The position numbers and the translations under genes were made by a program. A DNA stretch of 64,000 nt from Botryotinia globosa (taxonomy: Eukaryota; Ascomycota; Leotiomycetes; Helotiales; Sclerotiniaceae), in the NCBI GenBank assembly GCA_014898425.1, contig RCSZ01000013.1:1178001-1242000 (forward strand), written 5' to 3'. The stretch's first letter is position 1. The number at the start of each line of letters is the position of its first letter. The notes beneath the pieces are model-generated. The model saw only the letters and a list, made by a program, of their open reading frames with translations, did no database searches and had not been told where the DNA came from. Below are positions 21,709 to 33,032 of the stretch, one piece after another.

Positions 21709-24705
21709 ATGCCGCAACGCCCGGCAAGTGTATTCGAATGGATTGCTGGCCCTGCTCCGACAAAAGCTGCATATCGATCTGTTGGGATGGCAAATTCCCA
21801 GGTTGACATGGCCGATTCCAAGATTTCCGTAGCAAGTCCACCCCGTATTCGCCGCCGTGTCCAAATCGAAGTCGGAGTCTCTGATTTTGGTGCCTCTTCC
21901 GCCAGTTCTTCCGAAGAAGAACCTCCCTCGAAACCAGTTGCCAAGAAAGCCGAAAAGCCCAAACCCAAGGAATCAGAATCGAAAAAGCCTCAAGCGACCA
22001 AGGAAGTCGAAAAGAAAGTCAAATTTCAAGAACCAGCCCCCAAAGAGCCAACTCCCAAACTTAAGTCTGCACTGAAGAGGAACACTTCGGAGATTCCAGC
22101 AAAACCTCGCCCATGCGAATGCTTAGAGTGTAAAGCTCGGCAGAAACCGAAGAATAAAAGCAGCGCGGAAGAATCAAGCGACTCCAGCGAGGACAGTGAA
22201 TATGAAGTTGCACTGACCAACAAATCATTTAAAACATTGAAGAAAAAACAACAACCGAGCAACAACAACCAAAACCCACAACCAAGAATTTTGAAGCTCA
22301 AGCAAAATCGAAATTCTCAAACGAACGAGCTTCAACGGGATTTTAGTGCGAATGAACGCGGCAATCATCAACAACCTAGATTCAATAATCGCCAATACAA
22401 CAAAGAGAGCTCAGACGAGTCCAATCAATCTGAGATTGTAGTTGTTCGACAAAATCGAAAATCACCGCGCTATATGAATCATATGATGGAGGGAAGGATC
22501 CTTCAAGAGATGAGAGCTGAAGTAATACTTCGCGAAGATGTGATTGAAACCCCGTCTGATCCTCGTCCAAACGCATTTCTTGACACGAAAAACGGTGTTC
22601 TTCGAGTTTACCATGGTCGGGTGTATGGTAATCCTTTTGCGACACTTCTCACGCCAGCTCAAGTGCCAATCGGTACCTTTGCTCCAACCTCAGTCCATTT
22701 TGGTGGCTCGCCTCCGATGTATAATATGTCTGGGGGTAACGGGCCTGGTCCTCATGATCAACACCAATTTCAACCAGAGTTACCCCGCAATTTTTCTAAT
22801 AATACTGTCAGACATACCCCCAATCTGAATCCGCAGCGGAATTTTTCAAATAGCCATTCTAATCGGGCTTCTTCCAACAACCGGCGCCAACAGCATGGTA
22901 GCAGCGGCAATATCAATAAGCAGCATGTGCCAGGTGGTTGGGTCGATGATACAAACAACAAAGAAGACTCTGGTTCGGGAGGCAACAACAATAACTCGGG
23001 CTCCGGTTGGAACAACATCGAAGAAGAGGCCAATAATAACCAGGACGCAGGTGATTGGGGCAATAACGAAGCAAACAATAATCAAGCCTCGAGTGGCTCG
23101 GGAAATAATGGTCAGAACCGCAGCCAACGAGCCGCTTCTGTTAGCAGTCACAAAACGCAGACCTCCAACAAGCAGAAGAACAACAAGAAGAGCGAAAAGG
23201 GCCAAGCAAACCAGAGTAATCAGTCTAATAACAACAACTCCGGCGATGCATGGGGCGTAGATAAGAATGATCAATCTGGCAACTCAAACAGCTGGGGTGC
23301 GAAAAATGATACAGGCGGGGATTCTGGTTGGGGAAATGATACCAAGCAAGATGCGGACGCTACAGCGAACAATGACCCTTGGGGAAACGATAAAAGCAAC
23401 TCAAATGACAACTCCAATAATCAGAACTCTGGCTGGGGAGGAGATAATCAGGATTCGAACAATCAAAACTCAAATTGGGATAACGATAATAATCAAGAGT
23501 CAAATGATAATTCGAACAACCAGAATTCTAGTTGGGACAATGATAATAACCAGGAGTCAAACGATAATTCGAACAACCAAGAGTCCAACTGGGGCAATAA
23601 TGTTAACCAGGATTCGAATGAGAACTCCAATAATCAGGGCTCGGGCTGGGTTAACGATAATAACCAAGCCTCGAATGATAACTCGAACAACCAAAATTGG
23701 GACTGGGACAATGGCAACAACCAAGACTCCAATGATAACTCCAAAAATCAAAGTTCTGGTTGGGGAGCAGATAACCAGGATTCCAACGACTCAAATAACA
23801 AATCTTCAAGCTGGGGCAACAATGATAATAACGGCCAGCCGAACTCCAAAGATCAGCCAAAGAACGACAAGCCCGGCGGTTGGGGAGGAAAGTCAGGCAA
23901 TCAAAAAAATGATACATCCGGAGGCTGGGGAGGTTCGAACGAGAAACAAGGCAATGCCAATCCAGGAGGATGGGGAAATCCTAACAACCAACAAAATAAT
24001 GGCAAATCTGGCTCTCGTGCAGCTTCACAAAATAACCCCAAGTCAAAAAACAACAACTCAAGAAATCCACAAAACAGCAAGTCAAAAAATAATCAAAACT
24101 CCAAAAGCCACGATGATCCTGAGTGGACCGCCCACGACGATAACCAAGAGGATGATCCAAACCAGCAAGACGATAGCAATGACTGGGGACCAACCAATAC
24201 AAATTATAACGTCGTACAAAGCGCCAAGGGCAAAGGCTGGAACAATAAGAAAACTCAAAATCAAAGCAATGGTGGTAAAAAAGGAAACTCCAATAAAGGA
24301 AGTCAATGGGGAGGCGATGGTCATAACTCCGGCGAGGGGGGAGATCATGATGAAGATGTGGAAGAAGGGAACCCGCAGTTTAGGGATCACACACCTACTA
24401 GTAGTGAGATATTGAGGAATTGGGATAGTACAAATCAGGGTGGTTACGCGGGATTTGGAAATGCGAATAGTGGGAAGTATAATGGTGGTGGGAAGAAAAA
24501 GAATCATGTGAGAACACCTACTGCTTTGAGTCTCGCAGGAAGTTGGGCGTCATCGGAACCTAGTGATAATGAATACACTGGTAAAGGTCGTAAGGGTGGT
24601 AAAGGGGGAAAAAATAAGGCGAGTAAATCGGGTAATACGGGGTATGATAACAATGCAAGCAGCAGTAGTGGATGGAATGTCACTGGCACTGGTGGTGGGT
24701 GGTAG
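21709..24705 (+). CDS. Large disordered Asn/Gly-rich protein with WG/GW repeats (998 aa)
   Basis: Single exon from ATG 21709. The first ~270 residues have a charged Lys/Glu-rich stretch with a CECLECKARQ cysteine motif near 138. A compact block that looks folded follows (ILQEMRAEVILREDVIE, then DTKNGVLRVYHGRVYGNPFA, residues ~264-310). From ~400 on it is almost wholly Asn, Ser, Asp, Gln and Gly, with repeated NDNSNNQ units. About twenty WG or GW dipeptides occur at intervals (SGWGND, DPWGND, SGWGGD, GGWGGK, NDWGPT and others). The C-terminus is Gly/Lys-rich and ends TGGGW. WG/GW-rich disordered regions are known Argonaute-binding hooks (GW182, Tas3, plant Pol V). Asn-rich tracts can also be prion-like. 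I recognise no named family; a silencing or RNA-granule role is inference. Confidence 0.85.
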   Translation: MPQRPASVFEWIAGPAPTKAAYRSVGMANSQVDMADSKISVASPPRIRRRVQIEVGVSDFGASSASSSEEEPPSKPVAKKAEKPKPKESESKKPQATKEVEKKVKFQEPAPKEPTPKLKSALKRNTSEIPAKPRPCECLECKARQKPKNKSSAEESSDSSEDSEYEVALTNKSFKTLKKKQQPSNNNQNPQPRILKLKQNRNSQTNELQRDFSANERGNHQQPRFNNRQYNKESSDESNQSEIVVVRQNRKSPRYMNHMMEGRILQEMRAEVILREDVIETPSDPRPNAFLDTKNGVLRVYHGRVYGNPFATLLTPAQVPIGTFAPTSVHFGGSPPMYNMSGGNGPGPHDQHQFQPELPRNFSNNTVRHTPNLNPQRNFSNSHSNRASSNNRRQQHGSSGNINKQHVPGGWVDDTNNKEDSGSGGNNNNSGSGWNNIEEEANNNQDAGDWGNNEANNNQASSGSGNNGQNRSQRAASVSSHKTQTSNKQKNNKKSEKGQANQSNQSNNNNSGDAWGVDKNDQSGNSNSWGAKNDTGGDSGWGNDTKQDADATANNDPWGNDKSNSNDNSNNQNSGWGGDNQDSNNQNSNWDNDNNQESNDNSNNQNSSWDNDNNQESNDNSNNQESNWGNNVNQDSNENSNNQGSGWVNDNNQASNDNSNNQNWDWDNGNNQDSNDNSKNQSSGWGADNQDSNDSNNKSSSWGNNDNNGQPNSKDQPKNDKPGGWGGKSGNQKNDTSGGWGGSNEKQGNANPGGWGNPNNQQNNGKSGSRAASQNNPKSKNNNSRNPQNSKSKNNQNSKSHDDPEWTAHDDNQEDDPNQQDDSNDWGPTNTNYNVVQSAKGKGWNNKKTQNQSNGGKKGNSNKGSQWGGDGHNSGEGGDHDEDVEEGNPQFRDHTPTSSEILRNWDSTNQGGYAGFGNANSGKYNGGGKKKNHVRTPTALSLAGSWASSEPSDNEYTGKGRKGGKGGKNKASKSGNTGYDNNASSSSGWNVTGTGGGW

Positions 24706-25381
24706 AGTGCGCAAAGTTTCGGTCGATTTGGTGGAGCTATGATTGCGAGGACTTGTGTGGTGTTGTACGATTACGTGGAGAAAGGGGGGCTTGGGCGTAT
24801 AGATGAATGAAGGAGGAAAAGAGATTTCTGTTCTGGCATCTTACAAAATTCGACATTGTGCAGGTTATTTGAATGGCCGAATAAGTCTCTATATCTACGC
24901 GGAGGATTTTTACATTTGCATATATTCCGTGTGTTGGCTCCATGGGTTGCAATGATGGGACGGAGAGGCATCCTCGTTTGGAGGTGTTGCAAGGATTTAA
25001 TAAATGGCGGCGATGATAGTACAATAACATCAAAAGAATAAAAGAGCTTCATGAAATATCGTTGTAGTTACACGGGCCTCTGTGAGGTTACTTTCTAGAA
25101 TGATATACGAGAACTTGAATACTTAGTAATGGCGCACAATCAATCTTTCAGCTACTGGTGACCTTGACCCGGTGAGCTCTAGTTTTGGAATTGGAGCTTG
25201 GGCCACCTACGTAGGCATTTTCAAATGTCAAAGCTCTCCAGCTTGCAGCAAGGCTGACATCGTCCCCTCATTACACTTTCCCATTCTCCATCCCATCACA
25301 ACAACAAAAATTTAACCACACCTCCACGGCAAAAATCCCAAATCCGACATATTCCACCTCCATACTGTATCCACGCCCATC
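24706..25381. other. Intergenic, no supported gene
   Basis: 3' region of the WG/GW gene and promoter of the downstream gene. The short frames here have no recognisable content. Confidence 0.5.
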
Positions 25382-25980
25382 ATGACCGCGCTCACCACCC
25401 CCCCAAACTTTCCCCCCATCTCAGAAATCCTCCCATCCCCGTTCCCCGCCCGTTCCAAAACCGCTTGTGCGAAAGTAAACGGCATAGATACCAACGTAAC
25501 CTGCATGTATTTTGCCGACAAAATTCTGATCACCATCACCCAAGGCGGGAGATTGGGACAATGGGTTTGTTTTCCTCCACAACACTCTTTCCAGCAACTC
25601 ACGAGTAATATAACGAAGAGCTGCATTCCACTAACAAATCGCAGATCCAAATCCCGCTTACTTCCGCATCTCCCACGTCGTACGATACGTCGATACCGCT
25701 TCCTTCAGCCGCAAATGATACCGGAAACGGAGGGGGAAATATGATACTCCCGCTTGAACATCTCACCCCGCGAACGTTACTTGGGGCGGGTGGAGAGAAG
25801 AGAGAGAGGATTGGCCATTTGTATGCGAGTCAGATTGGGTCGATGATCTTGGGACGGGATCCAGAGGAGAGGAGGACGGTATTGGTAGGGTTGGGGTTGG
25901 AGCTGGGAGAGAAAGAGGCGAGGGAGGGGGGGAGAGAGGGCTATTTTGATTTGTTGGAATTGGTTCAGGGGGTTCTGTGA
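25382..25980 (+). CDS. Probable proteasome assembly chaperone 3 (PAC3/Poc3-like), 172 aa
   Basis: Two exons, 25382-25564 and 25645-25980. The intron has an unusual donor GTTTGT, a good CACTAAC branch point and CAG acceptor, in phase 0. The core NVTCMYFADKILITITQGGRLGQW continuing into IQIPLTSAS resembles the small PAC3/Poc3 family, which pairs with PAC4/Poc4 to help build the 20S proteasome alpha ring. The C-terminal half ends in a helix-like LYASQIGSMI ... RRTVLVGLGLELGEK region. The family match rests on the beta-strand pattern and size only, so it is moderate. The gene model itself is well supported by the clean splice. Confidence 0.65.
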
Positions 25981-26728
25981 GGGGAGAATGGAGAATCGGA
26001 GTTAAGGATTGGGTGGAGTGAGGTTCGAACGGGTATTCTTGCATGGGGTGAGGGTATATGAGATCGATATATCGAAATCATGCAGCGCATGATTGCGATC
26101 GCAAGGAAAAGCCAGTGTCGACCATTCGCGCGTAGATCTTTGCAAAGCATGTCAATAACCGCATGAATCAACTTCTTCGCAAAGCCTCCTCGCGCAACAA
26201 GTCGCGCTTTGCTTTTAGACGGATGTTCGACTCTTCAATTACCATTTCCATTTTCTCGACTCTTACCATCAAGAATCCCTCTATTCGCTAGTAGAGCATA
26301 TATGTCAACACTCTGGCGTACATGTGAACTCTGTGGATTGTCAATCCAGGAAGTTCTGCGTGGGAAATCGCTATTACGGGTACCTTCTACCTTGAGCGGG
26401 AGCTCGTAGATACGTCGGCGATATTTGGAATAGTCACATAAGTTCCGCGTTGTTAATGCGGGTCTTTGAGGACCTGATGATGCTCGTGACTTTTTAAATG
26501 AATATTTAGCAGGGCACATGTATTCAAATGGCCATATCAGATGGACTATGATTTTTTGTTCAATAGATTAAATGCAATTTTTAACTATTGTAAAGATATC
26601 TTCGATATATTATTTGCGATGTGATAAATGGTCCTCCATATCCAAACTCATTTTGCAATAGTAGAGGGATTGATCACAGAGTGATACCCATTTCCGAACA
26701 CTCGACATGAAGTCGTTTTCATACAATC
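25981..26728. other. Intergenic between convergent genes
   Basis: 3' ends of the chaperone gene and the 2OG oxygenase gene. Open frames on both strands around 26209-26519 show no recognisable family. Confidence 0.5.
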
Positions 26729-28227
26729 CTAAGCCTTGACAACAACGGCACTGGGTGCTTTTGCCAGTGCAGCTTTCTCTTTGAACTCATCATTCTCCAA
26801 TTTGAACCTAAGTTGACACCCTGATTTGTTAGCTGTGAGATCCTGAGAATGGTTGATTGATGTGGATCTGAATACTTACAATCACCACAAGATATCGGTT
26901 CATATTTTGGCGGATTATTCTCATCAGTACAAGTAGAGATTACACCTTCTACACAATTGAAATTGAGTCCTATCACCATATTAGCATTCCCCTTCAGACA
27001 ACTTGATGAGGAAAAGGAATCTTACCGAAGAAAAACGGCATAGAAATTCTCTCCACGGTTGCTCGGTTATAAACTCGATGAACGGTACTCTTGTACATAT
27101 CATTACAAAGTCTCATCATAAAATCGCCAATGTTAACAACTATCGTTCCTTCTACTGGAACCGCCATGATCCATTGTCCTTCTTTGTTTAGTACTTGGAG
27201 ACCGCCTATCATATCTTGCCAGAGGAGGGTAAAAAGTTGGAGATCGGTATGAGATCCGAGTCCTACACTGTTACTTGATCTTTCAGCTTCGGTACTGGGC
27301 GGATAATAATTGTAAAGGCCATCTGCTCCAGGGTAGGTAACGCGGGAATCGAAATAGTCTTCTGGAAGGGAGAGACTGAGAGCGAAGACTCGGACAAGTT
27401 TGCGCGCGAGTGAGAGACAGGATTTCCAATAGGCGAGAGTGTCGGTTTTGAAATTGGGGAGATGCGAGGTTCCTTCCCAGACGAACGGTTCGCCTCGGAT
27501 CCAGGGTTTTACCTCCGAGGGAATGGAAGAAAGGGGTTGGGGGTGATCTGGATCATTTTCGGGCTCGTAGCGCCAGGCGATCTGGGAATGTTAGTTTGGT
27601 AGAGATGGAAAAGGGGATAGAGGAGTTTCGGCTAGGGAGACGCACGGATTCTTTGACATCTACACTTTCTCCGGGGCTTATGTTTGAACTTTTTAATCCC
27701 ATGTAGCCATTAAAGTAACGGGAATGACTTTTGTCTATCTTTGCTTTTTCTTCGTATGGCTGTTTGAAGAAACTGTTCTCCGTGATTTTATATTAGCTTT
27801 TATTCATTTATTGGCTAGTCATACTTCTTATCCCTCATGGCCAGAAGAGAAGCACTGACTGAGCATTGAGACAACTATTCTCAACCTCATAGCCTCTCCC
27901 AATTATCTTGTCCCTCCTTTCTCATCCACTCTGTTTCTCTTCAAAAACTCACCTCAAAGCCTGCTCCTTTGCCTTCTGAATAACTGCCTCCTCAATACCA
28001 TGATTCTTCACATAGAAAAACCCCGTCCCCACCGCCGCGGCACGTACTTCTGCAGCCAACGCTTGACGATGACTCAGATTAGGAGAGTTTATATTTGAAA
28101 GATCAATGATGGGGATCTCTGTATCTGTGCAAGGACGAGGTGGTGTATTGAGTACATCGCGATAGACGGGACCATAGGCGGTGCGAAGCTCTAGTTTTGT
28201 TGTTGTGGGGGGTGTGGGGGAAGACAT
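26729..28227 (-). CDS. 2-oxoglutarate/Fe(II) dioxygenase, isopenicillin-N-synthase-like (379 aa)
   Basis: Five exons on the minus strand: 28227-27953, 27772-27646, 27581-27026, 26969-26880 and 26820-26729. All junctions are GT..AG and in frame. The N-terminal DIOX_N region includes IPIIDLSNINSP and GTGFFYVKNHGI. The jelly-roll core carries the iron ligands in SHTDLQLFTLL (H-x-D) and STVHRVYN (distal H). The co-substrate-binding R-x-S is in VERISMPFFFG. Such enzymes oxidise small molecules using 2-oxoglutarate and oxygen. In fungi they range from flavonoid-like and ethylene-forming enzymes to secondary-metabolite oxidases. The substrate cannot be told from sequence. No biosynthetic cluster surrounds it. 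All key residues are present. Confidence 0.93.
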
Positions 28228-28497
28228 GGCGAGATTGTGATGTTGGTAAGGGATAAGTTGAAAAGATTGCAGGTGTATGAAGAAGAGATATGAGAGGCGT
28301 TTAAAAGTTTGGTTTTGTCTCTCCGGGCGATCAAGGGAATAAATGATTACCTAAGTCGGGTATCTCCAGCTGTAGATGAATGGTGGCTGAATGTACCCCG
28401 CCAACCTTGGAAACAGTCAGATGCGAATCATGTGATAGTGAATTCGGTGGGCTCCGAGAAATGTAAGGTTAATGTAGTGAATTAATCTATTAAATGC

Positions 28498-28892
28498 AGG
28501 GTTGGGTATATGTAATATAATATTTGAATGTATTAATCAACAAAATATAATATATAATATTAGTCAAGCAAAATATATATCGATTTTTCCTATATAATAA
28601 ATTTGAAAGAAAAATTCTACTTAAAATTTTAAAAGATAAGATTTTTTCTTGAAATCATATAATTCATTATATAATATAAATCATATAATTCAAAAATTTT
28701 CTATAATTGCTTTTTTGATAACTTATAAAAGAATGTCTTTAAATTCATTCCATTTTTATTTATCCCGAGAGTTTGATTGATTATTAAATCATATGTATAA
28801 TCTTAATATAATATTTTATATCAATCAAAAAACGTTATACATAATATAAAAATATATAATCCTTAGCCAGATTATATAATTTGCCCAACCCT
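28498..28892. mobile_element. MITE C, copy 1 (~395 bp)
   Basis: An AT-rich unit with imperfect terminal inverted repeats: AGGGTTGGGTATATGTAATA at the left end and, inverted, AGGGTTGGGCAAATTATATA at the right. Its left ~120 bp match, inverted, the right part of the element at 38291-38941 (shared TTTCTTTCAAATTTATTATA and AAAATCGATATATAT). Non-coding. Confidence 0.85.
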
Positions 28893-29987
28893 AATTGAAT
28901 AATTGTTATATATCTTGTATATACCTAGATATCCCAATATAGATTTATATGAATAAAATATTCAAGCATGTATATCTTCACAATTTATCTCTTTGGCCAG
29001 TAATCAGAGGAAGATTGATAACAGTCTTGGAAAAGATAAAAAAACACTTGGGAATCCCACTATCCCACTATCGTTTGGTCCTTATCGCTCTCTCTTATTA
29101 TAAGCTTATCGTAATTCTCCACTCTTCACTCTCCACACCTAGGTAGTAATATAACTCATCACGTGTAAAATAATAAATACAAGCACAGCATCAACATCAA
29201 CTTCAACTTCAACATATCAACGTTTCATCTGTCACTACCCATTTGTATCACAACATTCCTTCATTTAAAACCCACGGCGACTCACATAAATTTCGATCTC
29301 ACATAGTACCAAGATGTCAAACCCTCGTTTTCTCGTGCATATTTCCTGGTGGACAAGGTCTGGATGAGTCTGATGACAAGTTTGACATTGGCACACATTG
29401 GCGCACACAATCGTGTATGGTTCTGCATTACCGAAATCCTCAATTGGAGTCTTGGGGTACATTGGCTTTGGAGAGATAGAATGTGTGGTTGGTTACATCT
29501 AATCTCAGAGCGGGGAACGACACCGTTTTATGCCATGCATGGCTGCGAGGAACTACCATACATGAGTGATGAAATTATGTTACATTGCAGATTTGTATCT
29601 TTTTTTCCTCATGAGTTTCTGCAGGTACTTTTCTTTGGGAAGGAGAGTGGGCATGTTACGGATTATGTTGTGAATTGAATATTGGGCTGATGTATTATCA
29701 ATACTCAGCTTGATACTTATCTGGTGGGGGATTCGATGGGTAGTACATCTCTTTACCTACTAGGTAGACCTAGAGAAATGTATATATTGACCTTATAGAA
29801 GAGATGTCGATCATTCTACCGTTAGTACCCGGTAGCTTCTGTTCTTCTTACCTTCCATCCGTTTCCATTCTTCATTAAACTCGATACCAATACAAATATC
29901 AACATCAACATCAACATCAACATCAACATTTATATCGATATCTTCATTGTGTGGATTAATCGCATCCATCGCGCATTCATTCTCAAT
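28893..29987. other. Intergenic upstream of NCS1 permease
   Basis: Contains an unrecognised open frame (29349-29678) without clear coding features. An ATCAAC hexanucleotide run at about 29898-29929 lies just before the permease start, likely in its 5' leader. Confidence 0.5.
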
Positions 29988-32156
29988 ATGGTTTCGAACC
30001 TCTTCGGTATTCTGCGCCGAAAACTGCGGAATCCGCATTTCGAAGCAAAGGGAACCGCGAATGTTCATGGAAAGGACAATTGGCTCGATAATGATGATAT
30101 TCGACCTCTAAAACTAGCCGATCGTACTTGGAATGTTTGGACTTATCTTACCTTTTGGTTCTCTGCAAGTAAGTCCGGTGATGCAATCATTGCGATTGAT
30201 TCTACGGGGTTGAGTTTGATACTGATATTTATTGTGATAGCTTCGACGGTTTCAACATGGTATGCAGCTTCGAGTGCCCAAGCTTTGGGATTGAGTATGT
30301 GGGAATCGGTCCTGTGTGCATTTGGTGGTCAATGTTTGATTGCTATTGTGATCGTGTTTAACGGCAGATCGGGAGCTGTATATCATATGTAAGTTTGAAG
30401 CGTTCATATTTCTGTCTCCTTTCACTTGGATAACCATTCAAATTATCCAATTGTTGTATCCAACATGTCCTATATCCATATCGTGATCTTGGACGAATCT
30501 CTGCAATTCTCTCAGTGATCCTCAACATCTCACAAGTTTCCACTGTTCCACGTTCGCTGACGATACTTTCATCATAGTGGTTACCCTATACTCAACAGAG
30601 CGGCATTTGGTGTCTTCGGTGCATGGTGGCCTACTTTCAATCGTGCTGTGATGGCTATTGTTTGGAATGGTGTTAATGCGGTCCAAGGAGGCGAATGTAT
30701 TTATGTTATGCTTCATACCCTCAGCCCGCGTGTTGCCAACTTCAAGAATGTCATGGGTGAGGGGTCGGCTCTTGATTCGGGCGGTATGCTTGGACTTGGA
30801 ATCTTTTGGATCCTCACTTGCTGCTTTCTTATCATTCCTGTCCCAAAGGTTGGTCACATTCAGGTACCGATTGAAATTGTCAATACTAATGCGAGAACAG
30901 ATGAAAGGCCTTGTCTACGCCAAACTCATCGTCTTTATCATTTCTGCGATTGCCATGTGTGCATGGACTTTGACCATGGCAGGTGGCATCGGACCTGTCG
31001 CTCGTCAACCAGGCACTGTCAAAGGTTCAGAACGATCATGGCTTCTCGTACGATTCATACTTCTTGGAGCCGCAAATTGTGCCACATTTGCTTCCAATGC
31101 GGCCGATTTCCAGCGTTATGCACGTAAACCAAACGATGTTATTTGGGGAAATTTAGTCGGATTTCCCATCTCCAATGTTCGTATTATTGCTTTGCTTCGC
31201 CGACATCACTCATCTGTTGACGTACCCCTACTAATATGTGCAATAGTTAATCGTATCTATCATCGGTAATCTAGTAAGCTCCTCGAGTCAAGTACTTTTC
31301 GGCGAAATTATCTGGTCTCCCCTTACATACCTCGACCAAATTCTTGAACGAACATATGATGGTCCAACTCGAGCTGGATGCTTCTTCATCGCAGCTTGCT
31401 TCGCTTATTCCGCAATCTTCTCTTCGATCTTCGAAAACTCTATTCCAGCTGGAAACGATATCGCTGCTCTTTGTAAGTCAACGATTTTCTTTCTACTTCA
31501 TCCCAAATCTCCCACGTACAATATCCAGATGATTTCTAATAATTGTCTTCCTAGTCCCAAAATATATATCCATCCGTACAGGTTTCTTCATCTGCGCCGT
31601 CATCTCTATAGTAATTCAACCCTGGTACCTCCTCAAATCGGCCGTAATTTTTATCTCCTTCCTTGCCTCCTATCAAATTTTCCTCTCAGCCATCACCGGC
31701 GTTCTTCTTTGCCACTATTTCGTCATCGCCCGCGGTTTCCTAAAAATTCCAGATCTATACACCTCGGATAAGAAAGCCGCATATTACTATAAAGGCGGCT
31801 GGAATTGGCGCGCGTATGCCGCATATATCATTGGTATTATACCTAACTTCTACGGCTTTCTGAATAACATGGGAGTTAAAGCTCCAATGGGTGTCACAAG
31901 AGCATATTATTTTGCGTACCCGATCGGGCTTTTTCTGAGTTTTATGATCTATTGGGGACTTTGTTGGTATTGGCCGGTGGAGATTCAATATGCGCTTTCG
32001 GAGTGGAGAGAGGTCAAGGATTATGTGAGAGAGGAAGAGAGAACAGAGGGGATGGCAAGTGGGTGGGGAAGTGTGGCGAGTGGAGAGGAAGCGGGAGAGG
32101 GAGTTGTAGGGACGGAGGAAAAGGATAACTCGAATGTGAGAGAGGAGAAGAATTGA
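29988..32156 (+). CDS. NCS1-family nucleobase/nucleoside permease (uracil/allantoin/uridine type), 572 aa
   Basis: Six exons: 29988-30168, 30241-30388, 30578-30863, 30901-31176, 31247-31472 and 31555-32156. The summed length is an exact multiple of three. The start is ATG 29988 (MVSNLFGILRRKLRNP). The cytoplasmic N-terminus NDDIRPLKLADRTWN precedes helix 1. NCS1 blocks are YHIGYPILNRAAFGVFG, WPTFNRAVMAIVWNGV and SNAADFQRYARKPNDVIWG, followed by about twelve hydrophobic helices. The hydrophilic C-terminal tail is Glu/Gly-rich (after ~residue 525). Relatives are the plasma-membrane Fur4, Dal4 and Fui1 proton symporters. The exact substrate is not determinable here. Intron 3 is short (37 nt), so that junction is the least certain. 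Confidence 0.92.
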
Positions 32157-33032
32157 GGGGGTGTGTAGGAGAAGAGGACGGTGTAAGTGATTATTGCTTG
32201 AGATGTTGGGGATGAAGAAATAGGGGAATGTTATTTGCGTACGTACGTATCTGTATGTTTGTATAATTCTTATGGGTCTCCTCCTTTGTAGATACTGTGA
32301 TTATTACATTGTATTATAAAATCTCCTAAATACAATTTACCTAATCATACTAACACTTTTAAGCTTCACACGTTCATTTCCTCACAAAGTATCTTCTACG
32401 GTAATTAGAGTGTAAAACACACTACCTATTATAGCTTACCCGAAATTTACCCGCCATTCCGATCGAATTCATCAACATGGATTTTTATCAATTTGTTAGC
32501 AATGGATATACAAATCCGGATTGTGTAATTAGAAATTGTCTTTTTTTATTTTGTGAGATGTTATTGCTATTGGTATTGGGAATACAGTGTAAACAGGTGC
32601 AAAACTGATATTTAGTATATACATAACGAACCCCTCTATGAAAAAACCATCAGAGATACTCATATTTGAATTTAATTAACGAGACAAACAGAATAGACAA
32701 TTCGAAGTAGATGAGATGGATAGAAAGATGTAAGTTATCTATACACACTCTCTGTCCAGATATATAAGTTTACTCACTCGATAAGGTATCTTTGCGACTG
32801 ACTTGATGATGGGATGGGGTGGTGTTATGCTCTGTCGAGTTTCTAGATAGGTGGATGAGGATGGGGTGGAGATGTTTGTTGATAAGGGGTTCGGAGTTTG
32901 TTTTGGTGGAAAGATATGGATTGTTAGGTGGGATTGGGATTGGGACTGGGATTGGGATCGAGGTGGAATGGGTTTGTGTATTTGTAGGAGTATGAGGGTG
33001 AGTGTGGGTGTGAGTACGAGTGTGAGTGTGAG
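32157..33032. other. Intergenic downstream of permease
   Basis: 3' region of the permease. A run of TGGGAT/TGGGAC repeats lies around 32933-32960, just before the motif array. No gene is supported. Confidence 0.5.

Noticed and set aside
22895..24415. Long overlapping frames on both strands inside the WG/GW gene
   Set aside because: The repetitive AAT/AAC-rich codons leave other frames open. The 998-codon frame has the plausible start and protein-like termini.
26015..26050. tRNA B-box-like GAGGTTCGAAC
   Set aside because: It lies without an A box at the right distance, and no acceptor pairing is seen.
29349..29678. 109-codon frame upstream of the NCS1 permease
   Set aside because: Composition and ends are not gene-like, and no family is recognised. 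It was kept only as intergenic text.
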